Origin: JBMOGA01 sp049318625
Lineage (GTDB): Bacteria; Pseudomonadota; Alphaproteobacteria; Rhizobiales; Hyphomicrobiaceae
NCBI GenBank assembly: GCA_049318625.1
Contig: JBMOGA010000005.1
Location: 1-64,000, forward strand
Reading direction: 5' to 3'
DNA length: 64,000 bases
The notes below the pieces were generated by a model that was not told the origin of the DNA, did not search any database, and saw nothing but the letters and a program-made list of their open reading frames with translations. Each line of letters opens with the position of its first letter. The first letter of the stretch is position 1. Made by a program: the position numbers and the translations under genes. Positions 27,170-34,994 of the stretch are shown here, piece by piece.

Positions 27170-29091
27170 GCGATGACCTCCTCGAGCAGATAGGTGCGCA
27201 GCATCTGGCCGGCGCGGGCCGTGGCGTCGGTCGCCGCCTCGATGACCTGGGAGATCTCGCGGATCAGCATGACGCGGCGGTGGTCGTCGGCCTCCTGGAT
27301 CAGCCATCGCGTCAGGCGCCGCAGCTCGTCGTCGGCCTGATGCTCGATGGCAATCAGCCGCTCCAGCGCCACCAGGAACTCGTCGAGATCCTCGCGGACG
27401 TCGGCGCGGGTCACCGATGCCGCACATTCCACGCAGGTGACGAGATCCTGTGTCGACTGCAGCATCAGGTCCGCGAGTTTCTTCAGGCGGTCGACCGATT
27501 CCGCCCCCGGACCAACGATCAACAGCAGATCGATGAGGGCGGCGGCCTCCTCGAGTTCGTCGCAGGCATCGTCGGCGCTGTCGAAGAACCGCTGCAGAGA
27601 GAGCGGCCGCTTGAACCGCTTCATGTCCTCGCGGGCCTCGTTGAGCAGGGCATCCGCGCGGGACTCGAGACGGACCGCGCGTGCCGCGAAACGGCCGATC
27701 CATTCGCCGCCGCTGGCGTGTCCGACGCGCTCCAGCGCCTCGCGCAGCCCGAGCGCCAGATCATAGGCGACGGCGACGTGCGCCGCCGCCGTGTCGAAGA
27801 TCGCCAGGCGCTCGTGCTCGAAATAGCCGCGCAGGCGCGTCCGGATCTCGTCGAGGATGCTGCGGCGCGAGCGGCGCTCGAGAAGGCCGCGCGACGCAAT
27901 GGCGAGGGCGTGTTTCAGGAACTCGGTCGCCCGCTCCTCGTTCAGCAGATCGTCGAGCCGCTGGCCGTAGCGCAGCTGCGGTCCCGCCGCATACTCAACC
28001 GCATCGGCGAGCGCGCGCTCCCCGCCCACCTCGAGGAGGCCACGGTGGCCGAAATCGTTGTCGGCCGCCCAGCGCAGGATCTCGAGGGTGCGCGACTTTC
28101 CGACGAACAGCCGCAGGCGCTTGCGCATCCGGTTCCAGTCGATCAGGAACACGATGCGGGAGCCGAGGAACGACAGGAATGCGCCGAGCGCGTGGTCGTC
28201 TTCGGCGACGTGCGTGCCGGTCAAAAGAATGTAGTGCGCGTTGGCCAGCGTTGCGTCGTCCTGCTCGCGGGCCGTCTGCCAGGCGACGTCGTGGCGCGCG
28301 AACAGGCTACGGAAGAACTGCAGTCGCTGCGGATGGATGTCGGTGTAGGTGATCGTCGTCATCCGACCATCGACGCCGATTACCAGGACGTGCGCGTCAG
28401 TGGTGCCGATGTCGTTCTGGATGAGGATCTGGCCGGCGTGCTCGGTCGCCGTCGTGCCGAGCCCGGGGTGGTCGAACTTGAGCGGCGCGGTGCGATTGAG
28501 CCCTTCCATGAAGGCCTGCACGGCCCGGCGCCCCGCCGACGAAAGACCGCTCGCGTGCGCGCCGTCGATCGTCTCCTCGGCCGTCGCGGCCTGCAGCCGG
28601 TTGATGGCGCGGTGGGCGTCCATGACCAGCAGGTGCAGGCTGTCCCCCGCCTTGCGATCGCCGGAAGTCATGATGTCGATGTCGCGCCCGTAGAGTGCGT
28701 CCCCGTCGATTGCCGGCAGCGGCAGGGCACCGAGCCGGGTGGCCAGCGGTTGGCGATCGGCATCCGGCAGACAGGCGAGCATGGTCTCGATCGCGGCGCG
28801 CGCGCGCGCCAGGATCTCGGCGGCGCGCGGCAGCCGGTAGAGGCCGCCCCCCTGTTTGCGCGCCGACTCGACGACGTCGTCGAGCCAAAGGTCCGCGAGT
28901 TGGCAGGCCTGGCGCTCGGCACGCAGCGTCGGCGGGGGCATCTGCGGGCGGTCGGCATTGGTGCGCGCCGTCTGAAGCAGCGCGAAATAGTACTTCACCT
29001 GGTCGTTGCCGATGAGCGCCGCGCCGATGCGATCACCGCGCAACAGTTCGCTGTCGCCCAACGCGGCGACAATGGCCTTTTTCGTGGTCAT
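27166..29091 (-). CDS. Large protein with PhoU/DUF47-like C-terminal domain
   Basis: A 641-residue soluble protein. The last 220 residues are all-helical and resemble PhoU/DUF47 phosphate-regulator proteins (LSLQRFFDSADDACDELEEA; LIAIEHQADDELRRLTRWL; EISQVIEAATDATARAGQML). Residues 1-400 are unfamiliar. They contain a mixed alpha/beta block (AGQILIQNDIGTTDAHVLVI and the following MTTITYTDIHPQRLQFF) and a second one near ILLTGTHVAEDDHALGAF. The usual PhoU or DUF47 protein is only about 210-240 residues long. It lies 10 bases after pstB and overlaps the PPDK-like gene, which suggests a role in phosphate sensing or metabolism. No enzymatic motif is certain. Confidence 0.72.
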   Translation of the reverse strand: MTTKKAIVAALGDSELLRGDRIGAALIGNDQVKYYFALLQTARTNADRPQMPPPTLRAERQACQLADLWLDDVVESARKQGGGLYRLPRAAEILARARAAIETMLACLPDADRQPLATRLGALPLPAIDGDALYGRDIDIMTSGDRKAGDSLHLLVMDAHRAINRLQAATAEETIDGAHASGLSSAGRRAVQAFMEGLNRTAPLKFDHPGLGTTATEHAGQILIQNDIGTTDAHVLVIGVDGRMTTITYTDIHPQRLQFFRSLFARHDVAWQTAREQDDATLANAHYILLTGTHVAEDDHALGAFLSFLGSRIVFLIDWNRMRKRLRLFVGKSRTLEILRWAADNDFGHRGLLEVGGERALADAVEYAAGPQLRYGQRLDDLLNEERATEFLKHALAIASRGLLERRSRRSILDEIRTRLRGYFEHERLAIFDTAAAHVAVAYDLALGLREALERVGHASGGEWIGRFAARAVRLESRADALLNEAREDMKRFKRPLSLQRFFDSADDACDELEEAAALIDLLLIVGPGAESVDRLKKLADLMLQSTQDLVTCVECAASVTRADVREDLDEFLVALERLIAIEHQADDELRRLTRWLIQEADDHRRVMLIREISQVIEAATDATARAGQMLRTYLLEEVIA

Positions 29092-29101
29092 CTGCCCCCC
29101 G

Positions 29102-29941
29102 TCAGCCGAACCGGCCGGTGATGTAGGCGCGCGAGATCTCGTGGCGCGGCGATACGAAGACCTCTTCGGCATCTCCCTGCTCGACCAGCCGGCCGAGGTG
29201 GAACACCGCGACACGCTGCGAGACTCGAGCGGCCTGTTGCATGTTGTGGGTGATGATGACGATCGCATAATCGCGACGGAGCTCGTCAATGAGATCCTCG
29301 AGCCTGGCGGTCGCGATCGGGTCGAGGGCGGACGCCGGCTCGTCCATCAGCAGGACCTCCGGGTTGGTGGCGATGGCCCGCGCCACGCACAGCCGCTGCT
29401 GCTGGCCGCCCGACAGATCCGTGCCGGGTTCCTTGAGCCGATCCTTGACCTCGTCCCAGAGCCCCACCCGCTCCAGGGACCGATAGACGATCTCGTCGGC
29501 CTCTTGTCGGGTCGATATCAATCCGTGGATTTTCGGCCCATAGGTCACGTTGTCGGAAACGGACCAGGGAAACGGGTTCGGCTTCTGCGCGACCCAGCCG
29601 AAGCGGCGCCGCAGCAGCGGGGGATCGACGTCGGGCGCATTGATGTCTTCGCCATCCAGCAGAATGGAGCCCGTCATGCGCGCGCCCGCAATGACGTCGT
29701 TGGAGCGGTTGAGACACCGCAGCATCGTCGTCTTGCCGCAGCCGGACGGACCGATGAACGCCGTGACTTCGCGATCCGGGATCTCGAGGTTGATGTCGGT
29801 CAACGCCTGCTTTGCGCGGTACCAGAAATTCACCGAACGGATGGAGATCTTCGTGTGATTGGCGGGGCCGTGATTGGGATGGGGGCCGAGATGAATCGAG
29901 AAGTCGGCAAACTCGGGCGGGCTTTGGGCGAGCATGGCCAT
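29102..29941 (-). CDS. pstB: Phosphate-transport-type ATPase PstB, without transporter genes
   Basis: A 279-residue ABC ATPase of the PstB class. Walker A is FIGPSGCGKTTMLRCLNR, the Q-loop WVAQKPNPFPWSV, the signature DLSGGQQQRLCVARAI, Walker B VLLMDEPASALDP and the switch histidine ITHNMQQA. The RCLNR and KPNPFP motifs mark PstB rather than other ABC proteins. About 20 extra residues precede the family start. No pstS, pstC or pstA is present in this window. Instead it heads an operon with a PhoU-like and a PPDK-like gene, so it may serve a transporter encoded elsewhere or act with these partners. Confidence 0.9.
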   Translation of the reverse strand: MAMLAQSPPEFADFSIHLGPHPNHGPANHTKISIRSVNFWYRAKQALTDINLEIPDREVTAFIGPSGCGKTTMLRCLNRSNDVIAGARMTGSILLDGEDINAPDVDPPLLRRRFGWVAQKPNPFPWSVSDNVTYGPKIHGLISTRQEADEIVYRSLERVGLWDEVKDRLKEPGTDLSGGQQQRLCVARAIATNPEVLLMDEPASALDPIATARLEDLIDELRRDYAIVIITHNMQQAARVSQRVAVFHLGRLVEQGDAEEVFVSPRHEISRAYITGRFG

Positions 29942-30034
29942 TGTCCTGTTCTCTGTGCCAGGCCATGAATTTCGCGAACAGGGGGCGCCGCTTTGATCTT
30001 GCGCAACTCGCGACCGACCGTTTGGCCCCCGGAG

Positions 30035-30052
30035 CCGTTACAAATTCGTCAC
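30035..30052 (+). promoter_or_regulatory. PHO-box-like direct repeat upstream of pstB
   Basis: CCGTTAC-AAAT-TCGTCAC has the 7-4-7 layout of a PhoB box, and I count 13 to 14 of 18 positions agreeing with the CTGTCAT-AAAT-CTGTCAC consensus. It lies 94-111 bases upstream of the pstB start. It reads away from pstB, which is the less usual orientation, so the call is tentative. Confidence 0.35.
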
Positions 30053-30182
30053 AAAATTCGACTGTCGATTGATGATGCAGGGCAATCGCCGCGAGACCCA
30101 CGGCGCTGCGTCACGAACGTCGGACGGACGGGTGCGGACCGCGGTCGCGCCGGGACGTTACCGCGGCACCGTGCAGCCGCTG

Positions 30183-30260
30183 ATCCCACTCGCTGGCCGC
30201 TTCATCACCGGCCGGACGATCTATGTCGACGGCGGTCGCACAGTGGCCTGGTCGGGCTGT
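30183..30260 (+). pseudogene. Remnant of a short-chain dehydrogenase C-terminus
   Basis: A plus-strand stretch of about 25 codons reads PLAGRFITGRTIYVDGGRTV, which matches the very conserved end of classical short-chain dehydrogenases (RFITGQ-x-I-YVDGG). Nothing upstream resembles the rest of the enzyme. It overlaps the last codons of the ATC-hydrolase gene on the other strand. It is probably the surviving end of a deleted gene. Confidence 0.5.
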
Positions 30261-30751
30261 GCGAGCCCGGGCGCATCGCTGCCCGGCTCCTCGAGCCGGT
30301 AGCGGAAATCGCAGTGGCTGGCGCCCTGCATGATGGTCTGCGTTCGCGTGAGCTTCATGCGCGGGTCGTAGCCCTCGCAGAACGTGCCGTCGCGCTGACA
30401 GGACAGCAGGTGGCCGATCTCGCCGAGCCCCATCTCGCGATAGAGTTCGGCATACCGGCAGCGCGTCACGTCGAACGCGAACACCGTATCGGAGTGCTCC
30501 TGGACGGTGACCTCGAGGGCGCCCGCCGCCGTCCACAGCGCCTGCAGGTCGGCGAAGGTCTTGAGCGAAGTCTGGCCGCCGGCGGCGGCGGCAAGCTCGC
30601 GCCCCTGCTCGATCGAGGCGCGACGTACGGCCTCAGCGATGGCCGTTTGGGCCGCAACAATTCCGTGGCTCGCTTTCAGCGTCTCGTAGACATGCTTCAA
30701 GATCGTCGCCTCGATGCGCCGCCGCTCGATCATCGGCAGGGGGACGGTCAT
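30221..30751 (-). CDS. L-2-amino-thiazoline-4-carboxylate hydrolase family protein
   Basis: A 176-residue protein resembling the ATC-hydrolase family. The C-terminal half keeps the family pattern AFDVTRCRYAELYREMGLGEIGHLLSCQRD, then GYDPRMKLTRTQTIMQGASHCDFRYRL. Founding members ring-open L-ATC on the way to cysteine, but the family is broader. GGAGG sits 4 bases upstream of the ATG, which itself overlaps the FAD-oxidoreductase stop (ATGA). The last 17 residues after CDFRYRLEEPGSD look non-homologous and run across the dehydrogenase remnant, suggesting the gene's end was rebuilt by a rearrangement. Confidence 0.75.
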   Translation of the reverse strand: MTVPLPMIERRRIEATILKHVYETLKASHGIVAAQTAIAEAVRRASIEQGRELAAAAGGQTSLKTFADLQALWTAAGALEVTVQEHSDTVFAFDVTRCRYAELYREMGLGEIGHLLSCQRDGTFCEGYDPRMKLTRTQTIMQGASHCDFRYRLEEPGSDAPGLAQPDQATVRPPST

Positions 30752-32103
30752 GCAACCTCCTCGGGCAGCTCGCGGGCGTCGCGCCACCGGTAAGTGGCCA
30801 GTTTGAGAGGTGCGATACGGCGCAACAGCCCATGCACCGGCAAGGGCTCCGGCTCGCTGCACGGCAGCGCCAGATCCTTCACCGGCTGCCCCGCGAGGGC
30901 GCGGGCGAACTCGCGGCCGATCGCCACCGACAGAGCGACCGCGCGGCCATTGCAGGCCGCCCAGCCATAAGCGTCGGGGCCGAGCCGGTGAATGCGCGGC
31001 ATGAAGTTTGGCGTCATGCCGATGAAGCCGTTCCAGACGTAGTCGAAGCGCAGATCGCGGAGCTTGGCGTGCCATCGGCCGATACGCGCGCCGACACGGG
31101 CTTCGAGCCGGGCGCGCCCACCGCCCGAGACGATCAGCGCGCCACCGGTGACGAGGCGATTGCGGGCGTCGTAGCGGGCGAAATGCAGATCGCCATGGGT
31201 ATCCGACATGGCCTGACGCCCGGGCAGGAAGGACCGGCAGACATCGTCCGACAGCGTCTCGGTCGCCATCTGCCACGACAACACCGGGACCAGTTCACGG
31301 GCGATCGGCGGCGCGAGGCCGCGCGCCACCTCGCCGGTATAGGCGTTGGTCGCCAGAACGAGGCCGCGCGCGCGGACGGGGCCAGCCGGCGTCGTCACGG
31401 TCCAGGCCTCGCCGGTGCGGGCGAACGAGAGCGCAGGCGTGCGGGCATAGATGCGGCCGCCGAGCTTGCCGACGACCCGGGCCAGTTCGCGAGACAGCGC
31501 AAGAGGATTGATGTGGCCGCCGGTGGGATTGGTCCAGCCGCCGTGCCAGACATCGGATCCGAGGATGCCACGCATCTCCTCGCGCGACAGCAGCGCGACG
31601 GCCGCGCCGTAGCGGCTCCATTCCTTGACACGGCGCTCGGCGATCCGCATGCGGCCGGCCGAGTGGGCGGGCTGGACCCAACCGGTCTGCTCGGCCTCCG
31701 CGGCTAGGCCGTGCCGGCGCACGAGATCGAACAGCGCGGTCGCACTGTCGCGCAACAGCCGGACGAACCGCTCGCCGCGCACGCCATGCTCGGCAATGAT
31801 GTCGCTCGGTTCAGGGCGGGTCAGCGTCGGGATCACCTGGCCGTTGTTGCGCCCGGACGCCCCCCACCCGGGCTCTGCCGCCTCCAACACCGTCACGTCG
31901 ATCCCGAGTTCACGCAGATGCAGCGCGGCCGATAGCCCGGTGAATCCGGCACCGAGGACGACGACATCCGTGGAGGTTGCCTCTTCCAGCCGCGGCAGGG
32001 GTTGCAAGGGTGGCGTGACGGCGGCCCACAGCGATGGCGGCATCGACAGCGTTTGCGGCGGCTGTGGCATCGGTCCGGCTCTCGCAGAGGTGGGGGTGAG
32101 CAT
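30748..32103 (-). CDS. DadA/PuuB-type FAD-dependent oxidoreductase
   Basis: A 451-residue amine/amino-acid oxidoreductase. An N-terminal FAD site (DVVVLGAGFTGLSAALHLRE) is followed by EAAEPGWGASGRNNGQVIP, the hallmark of gamma-glutamylputrescine or D-amino-acid oxidases. Later motifs include GLVLATNAYTGE and WNGFIGMTPNFMPRIH. It would oxidise a C-N bond of an amine or amino acid. I chose ATG 32103 (GAGGAC upstream); ATG 32070 is an alternative. It is coupled to the ATC-hydrolase-like gene and divergent from the quinone oxidoreductase gene. Confidence 0.88.
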   Translation of the reverse strand: MLTPTSARAGPMPQPPQTLSMPPSLWAAVTPPLQPLPRLEEATSTDVVVLGAGFTGLSAALHLRELGIDVTVLEAAEPGWGASGRNNGQVIPTLTRPEPSDIIAEHGVRGERFVRLLRDSATALFDLVRRHGLAAEAEQTGWVQPAHSAGRMRIAERRVKEWSRYGAAVALLSREEMRGILGSDVWHGGWTNPTGGHINPLALSRELARVVGKLGGRIYARTPALSFARTGEAWTVTTPAGPVRARGLVLATNAYTGEVARGLAPPIARELVPVLSWQMATETLSDDVCRSFLPGRQAMSDTHGDLHFARYDARNRLVTGGALIVSGGGRARLEARVGARIGRWHAKLRDLRFDYVWNGFIGMTPNFMPRIHRLGPDAYGWAACNGRAVALSVAIGREFARALAGQPVKDLALPCSEPEPLPVHGLLRRIAPLKLATYRWRDARELPEEVA

Positions 32104-32218
32104 GGTCCAGTCCTCGCCGATCCGCAAGGCCGGGTCGTGCAGGCAAGCCTTGCGCGCCAGCTTCGTTCCGGCCAACCTCCAGCCGCCATCGCAGCCAATC
32201 AAGAACGGGGAGGACGGC

Positions 32219-33217
32219 ATGAGCGTGCCGCAGACGATGACGGCGATCGAGATCGCGGGTTTCGGCCCGCCCGACGTGCTGAAGCCGACAACGCGGCCGG
32301 TGCCTGCGCCTGCTGCCGGCGAAGTTCTCGTGCGGGTGGCGGCAGCGGGCGTCAACAGGCCGGATGTTCAGCAGCGGCTCGGCCAGTATGCGCCGCCGCC
32401 CGGATCGACCGACATTCCCGGCCTCGAGATTTCGGGAACGGTGGTCGCGCAGGGGGCCGGTGCGACGCGCTTCGCGGTCGGCAGCAGCGTCTGCGCGCTG
32501 GTGGCCGGTGGAGGCTATGCCGAGTACTGCGTTGCGCCTGAGCCGCAGGTTCTGCCTGTGCCAGGGCGGCTCTCGATGATCGAGGCCGCGGCGGTGCCGG
32601 AGACGTTCTTCACGGTGTGGACGAACGTGTTCGAGCGGGGCCGGCTGCAGGCCGGCGAGACCTTCCTGGTGCATGGCGGATCGAGCGGCATCGGCACGAC
32701 GGCGATCCAACTCGCCCGCCACTTCGGCGCGAAGGTGATCGCCACCGCCGGGGACGACGCGAAGTGCCGCGCCTGCGTCAAGCTCGGAGCGGAGCGCGCG
32801 ATCAACTACAAGAGCGAAGACTTCGTCGCCGTCGCTAAGGAGCTGACCGGGGGCAAGGGTGTCGATCTCATCCTGTGCATGGTCGGCGGCGCCTATGTGC
32901 CCCGCAACATCGCGGCCCTGGCCATCGAGGGCCGCCTGGTGCAGATCGCGTGGCTCGGCGGACCCAATGTCTCAACGGACTTCATGCAGCTCATGACCAA
33001 GCGCCTGACCTGGACCGGATCAACGCTCCGGCCCCGCACGATCGCGCAGAAGGGTGCCATCGCCCGAGAACTCGAATCGAAGGTCTGGCCGCTGCTGACC
33101 GCCGGCACCGTCGGCCCCGTGATGCATGCCACGTTCCCGCTCGCCGAAGCCGCCAAGGCGCACGCCTTGATGGAGTCGAGCGCGCACATCGGGAAAATCG
33201 TGCTGGTCAACGGCTGA
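32219..33217 (+). CDS. NAD(P)H-quinone oxidoreductase, PIG3 type
   Basis: A 332-residue zinc-independent medium-chain dehydrogenase/reductase. It carries the quinone-oxidoreductase pattern AAAGVNRPDVQQRLGQYAPPPG and the NADPH loop FLVHGGSSGIGTTAIQLAR, and lacks the zinc-binding cysteines. The family reduces quinones with NADPH and protects against reactive quinones. GGAGG precedes ATG 32219. It is followed 16 bases later by the ThDP-enzyme gene. Confidence 0.92.
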   Translation: MSVPQTMTAIEIAGFGPPDVLKPTTRPVPAPAAGEVLVRVAAAGVNRPDVQQRLGQYAPPPGSTDIPGLEISGTVVAQGAGATRFAVGSSVCALVAGGGYAEYCVAPEPQVLPVPGRLSMIEAAAVPETFFTVWTNVFERGRLQAGETFLVHGGSSGIGTTAIQLARHFGAKVIATAGDDAKCRACVKLGAERAINYKSEDFVAVAKELTGGKGVDLILCMVGGAYVPRNIAALAIEGRLVQIAWLGGPNVSTDFMQLMTKRLTWTGSTLRPRTIAQKGAIARELESKVWPLLTAGTVGPVMHATFPLAEAAKAHALMESSAHIGKIVLVNG

Positions 33218-33233
33218 CGCGGGAAGGTCGATC

Positions 33234-34958
33234 ATGTCCAAGAAGCGCGCGGCAACCGCCTCCAACGCCACGGTGGCGATCCGCATGGCGGATGCCTTTC
33301 GCCGGCACGGCGTCGAAGTGGTGTTCGGCCAGAGTATCCCCAGTGCCTTTCATCTCGTCGCGCCGCAGGCCGGCATCACGCAGGCGGCCTATCGCACCGA
33401 GAACGCGGGTGGCGCCATGGCCGACGGCTATGCCCGGGTTTCCGGCAAGGTCGGGGTGGTGACGGCGCAGAACGGCCCGGCGGCGACGCTGCTGGTGCCG
33501 CCGCTCGCCGAGGCGCTCAAGGCCTCGACGCCGATCGTGGCACTGGTGCAGGACGTCGCGCGCACGGCGACCGACCGCAACGCCTTTCAGGAACTCGATC
33601 ATCTCAAGCTGTTCGACGGCTGCGCGAAGTGGGTGCGGCGGATCGATCACGTATCGCGGGTCGAGGATCTCGTGGACATGGCCTTCATGGCCGCCGTCTC
33701 CGGGCGGCCCGGGCCGGCGGTGCTGCTGGTGCCGGCCGATCTGTTCGGCGAGACGGCGGCGGCGGCGGAGCGGGCGAGCCACATCGGCGAGACGCCGCTC
33801 GATCGCATGGGGCCCGATCCCGAGCGGGTGCGGATCGCGGCCGAGATGCTGGCTTCGGCCAAAGCTCCGCTGATCATCGCCGGCGGCGGCGTGCATCTGT
33901 CGCGCGCCGCGGGCGCGCTGGCGGACCTGCAGGAGCGGTGCCATCTGCCGGTCGCCACGACCGTGATGGGCAAGGGAACGGTCGACGAGACGCATCCCCT
34001 GTCGGTCGGCATCGTCGGCTACTTCATGGGCACGGGCGGGCGCAGCCAGGGCCTGCGCCGGCTCGTCGAGGAGGCCGATGTCATCCTGCTGGTCGGCAAC
34101 CGGACGAACCAGAACGGCACCGACAGCTGGACGCTCTATCCCAAGGGTCGGCGCTACATCCACATCGACATCGACCCGATGGAAGTCGGCCGCAACTACG
34201 AGGCGGTGCGGCTGGTCGGCGATGCGAAGCTGGCGCTCGAGGCGCTGACGCAGGCGCTGGTTGCCGGTGACCTCGAGCGGCGCAAGGCGGCGCGCGGTGC
34301 CGTGGCCGGGGCGATCGCCGAGGCGCGGGCGGAGTGGCAGGCGCTGACCGGCGCGATGCTGACAGGCGACCGCCTGCCGCTGCGGCCCGAGCGCGTCATG
34401 GGCGAGATCGACAGGCTGATCGACGACCGCGCAGTGGTGGTTGCCGACGCCAGCTACTCGTCGATCTGGGTTGCCAACTACCTGACCGCGCGCCGGCCCG
34501 GACAGAGATTCATCACGCCGCGCGGCTTGGCCGGTCTCGGCTGGGGCCTGCCGATGGCGATCGGCGCCCAACTCGCGGCGCCGTCGTCGCGGGTGATCTG
34601 CGTCGCCGGAGACGGTGGCTTCGCCCACACATGGGCCGAGATCGAGATGGTCGTGCGGCTGAAACTGCCGATCACCATCCTCGTGCTCAACAATCAGATC
34701 CTCGGCTATCAGAAGGACGCGGAGGATTCGATTTTCGGTGCGCACACCGACGCCTGCTACTTCGCGACCGTCGACCATGCGGCGATCGCGCGGGCGTGCG
34801 GCTGTCACGGGGTCCGCGTCGAGCGCGCCGACGAGACGGCCCGGGCGCTCGCGGCCGCGTTCGCGTCGGGCAAGCCGGCGCTGATCGACTGCATCGTCGA
34901 TCCGCAGGCCCGGCCGCCCATCACCTCGTTCGAGGGCAAGTTCGCAAGCCCGTTCTGA
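33234..34958 (+). CDS. ThDP-dependent acetolactate-synthase-like enzyme
   Basis: A 574-residue thiamin-diphosphate enzyme. The catalytic glutamate region AAYRTENAGGAMADGYARVSG and the ThDP-magnesium motif GDGGFAHTWAEIEMVVRL, ending in LNNQ, are intact. The three-domain layout fits acetolactate synthase, benzoylformate decarboxylase and related lyases, but no small regulatory subunit is nearby, arguing against branched-chain amino-acid synthesis. It shares a transcript with the quinone oxidoreductase. The reaction is uncertain. Confidence 0.88.
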   Translation: MSKKRAATASNATVAIRMADAFRRHGVEVVFGQSIPSAFHLVAPQAGITQAAYRTENAGGAMADGYARVSGKVGVVTAQNGPAATLLVPPLAEALKASTPIVALVQDVARTATDRNAFQELDHLKLFDGCAKWVRRIDHVSRVEDLVDMAFMAAVSGRPGPAVLLVPADLFGETAAAAERASHIGETPLDRMGPDPERVRIAAEMLASAKAPLIIAGGGVHLSRAAGALADLQERCHLPVATTVMGKGTVDETHPLSVGIVGYFMGTGGRSQGLRRLVEEADVILLVGNRTNQNGTDSWTLYPKGRRYIHIDIDPMEVGRNYEAVRLVGDAKLALEALTQALVAGDLERRKAARGAVAGAIAEARAEWQALTGAMLTGDRLPLRPERVMGEIDRLIDDRAVVVADASYSSIWVANYLTARRPGQRFITPRGLAGLGWGLPMAIGAQLAAPSSRVICVAGDGGFAHTWAEIEMVVRLKLPITILVLNNQILGYQKDAEDSIFGAHTDACYFATVDHAAIARACGCHGVRVERADETARALAAAFASGKPALIDCIVDPQARPPITSFEGKFASPF

Positions 34959-34994
34959 CGGAGCGCCGCGGCCGGCGGCGGGCCGGACCGCCGC

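Noticed and set aside
27280..29121. A 613-codon plus-strand frame antisense to the PhoU-like gene
   Set aside because: Composition is typical of an antisense shadow and there is no ribosome site; the minus-strand gene has coupled neighbours and a PhoU-like end.
33234..34958. Reading the ThDP enzyme as IlvB (acetolactate synthase of branched-chain amino-acid synthesis)
   Set aside because: No regulatory subunit (ilvH/ilvN) or ilvC is adjacent; it is coupled to a quinone oxidoreductase, so a specialised ThDP enzyme is more likely.
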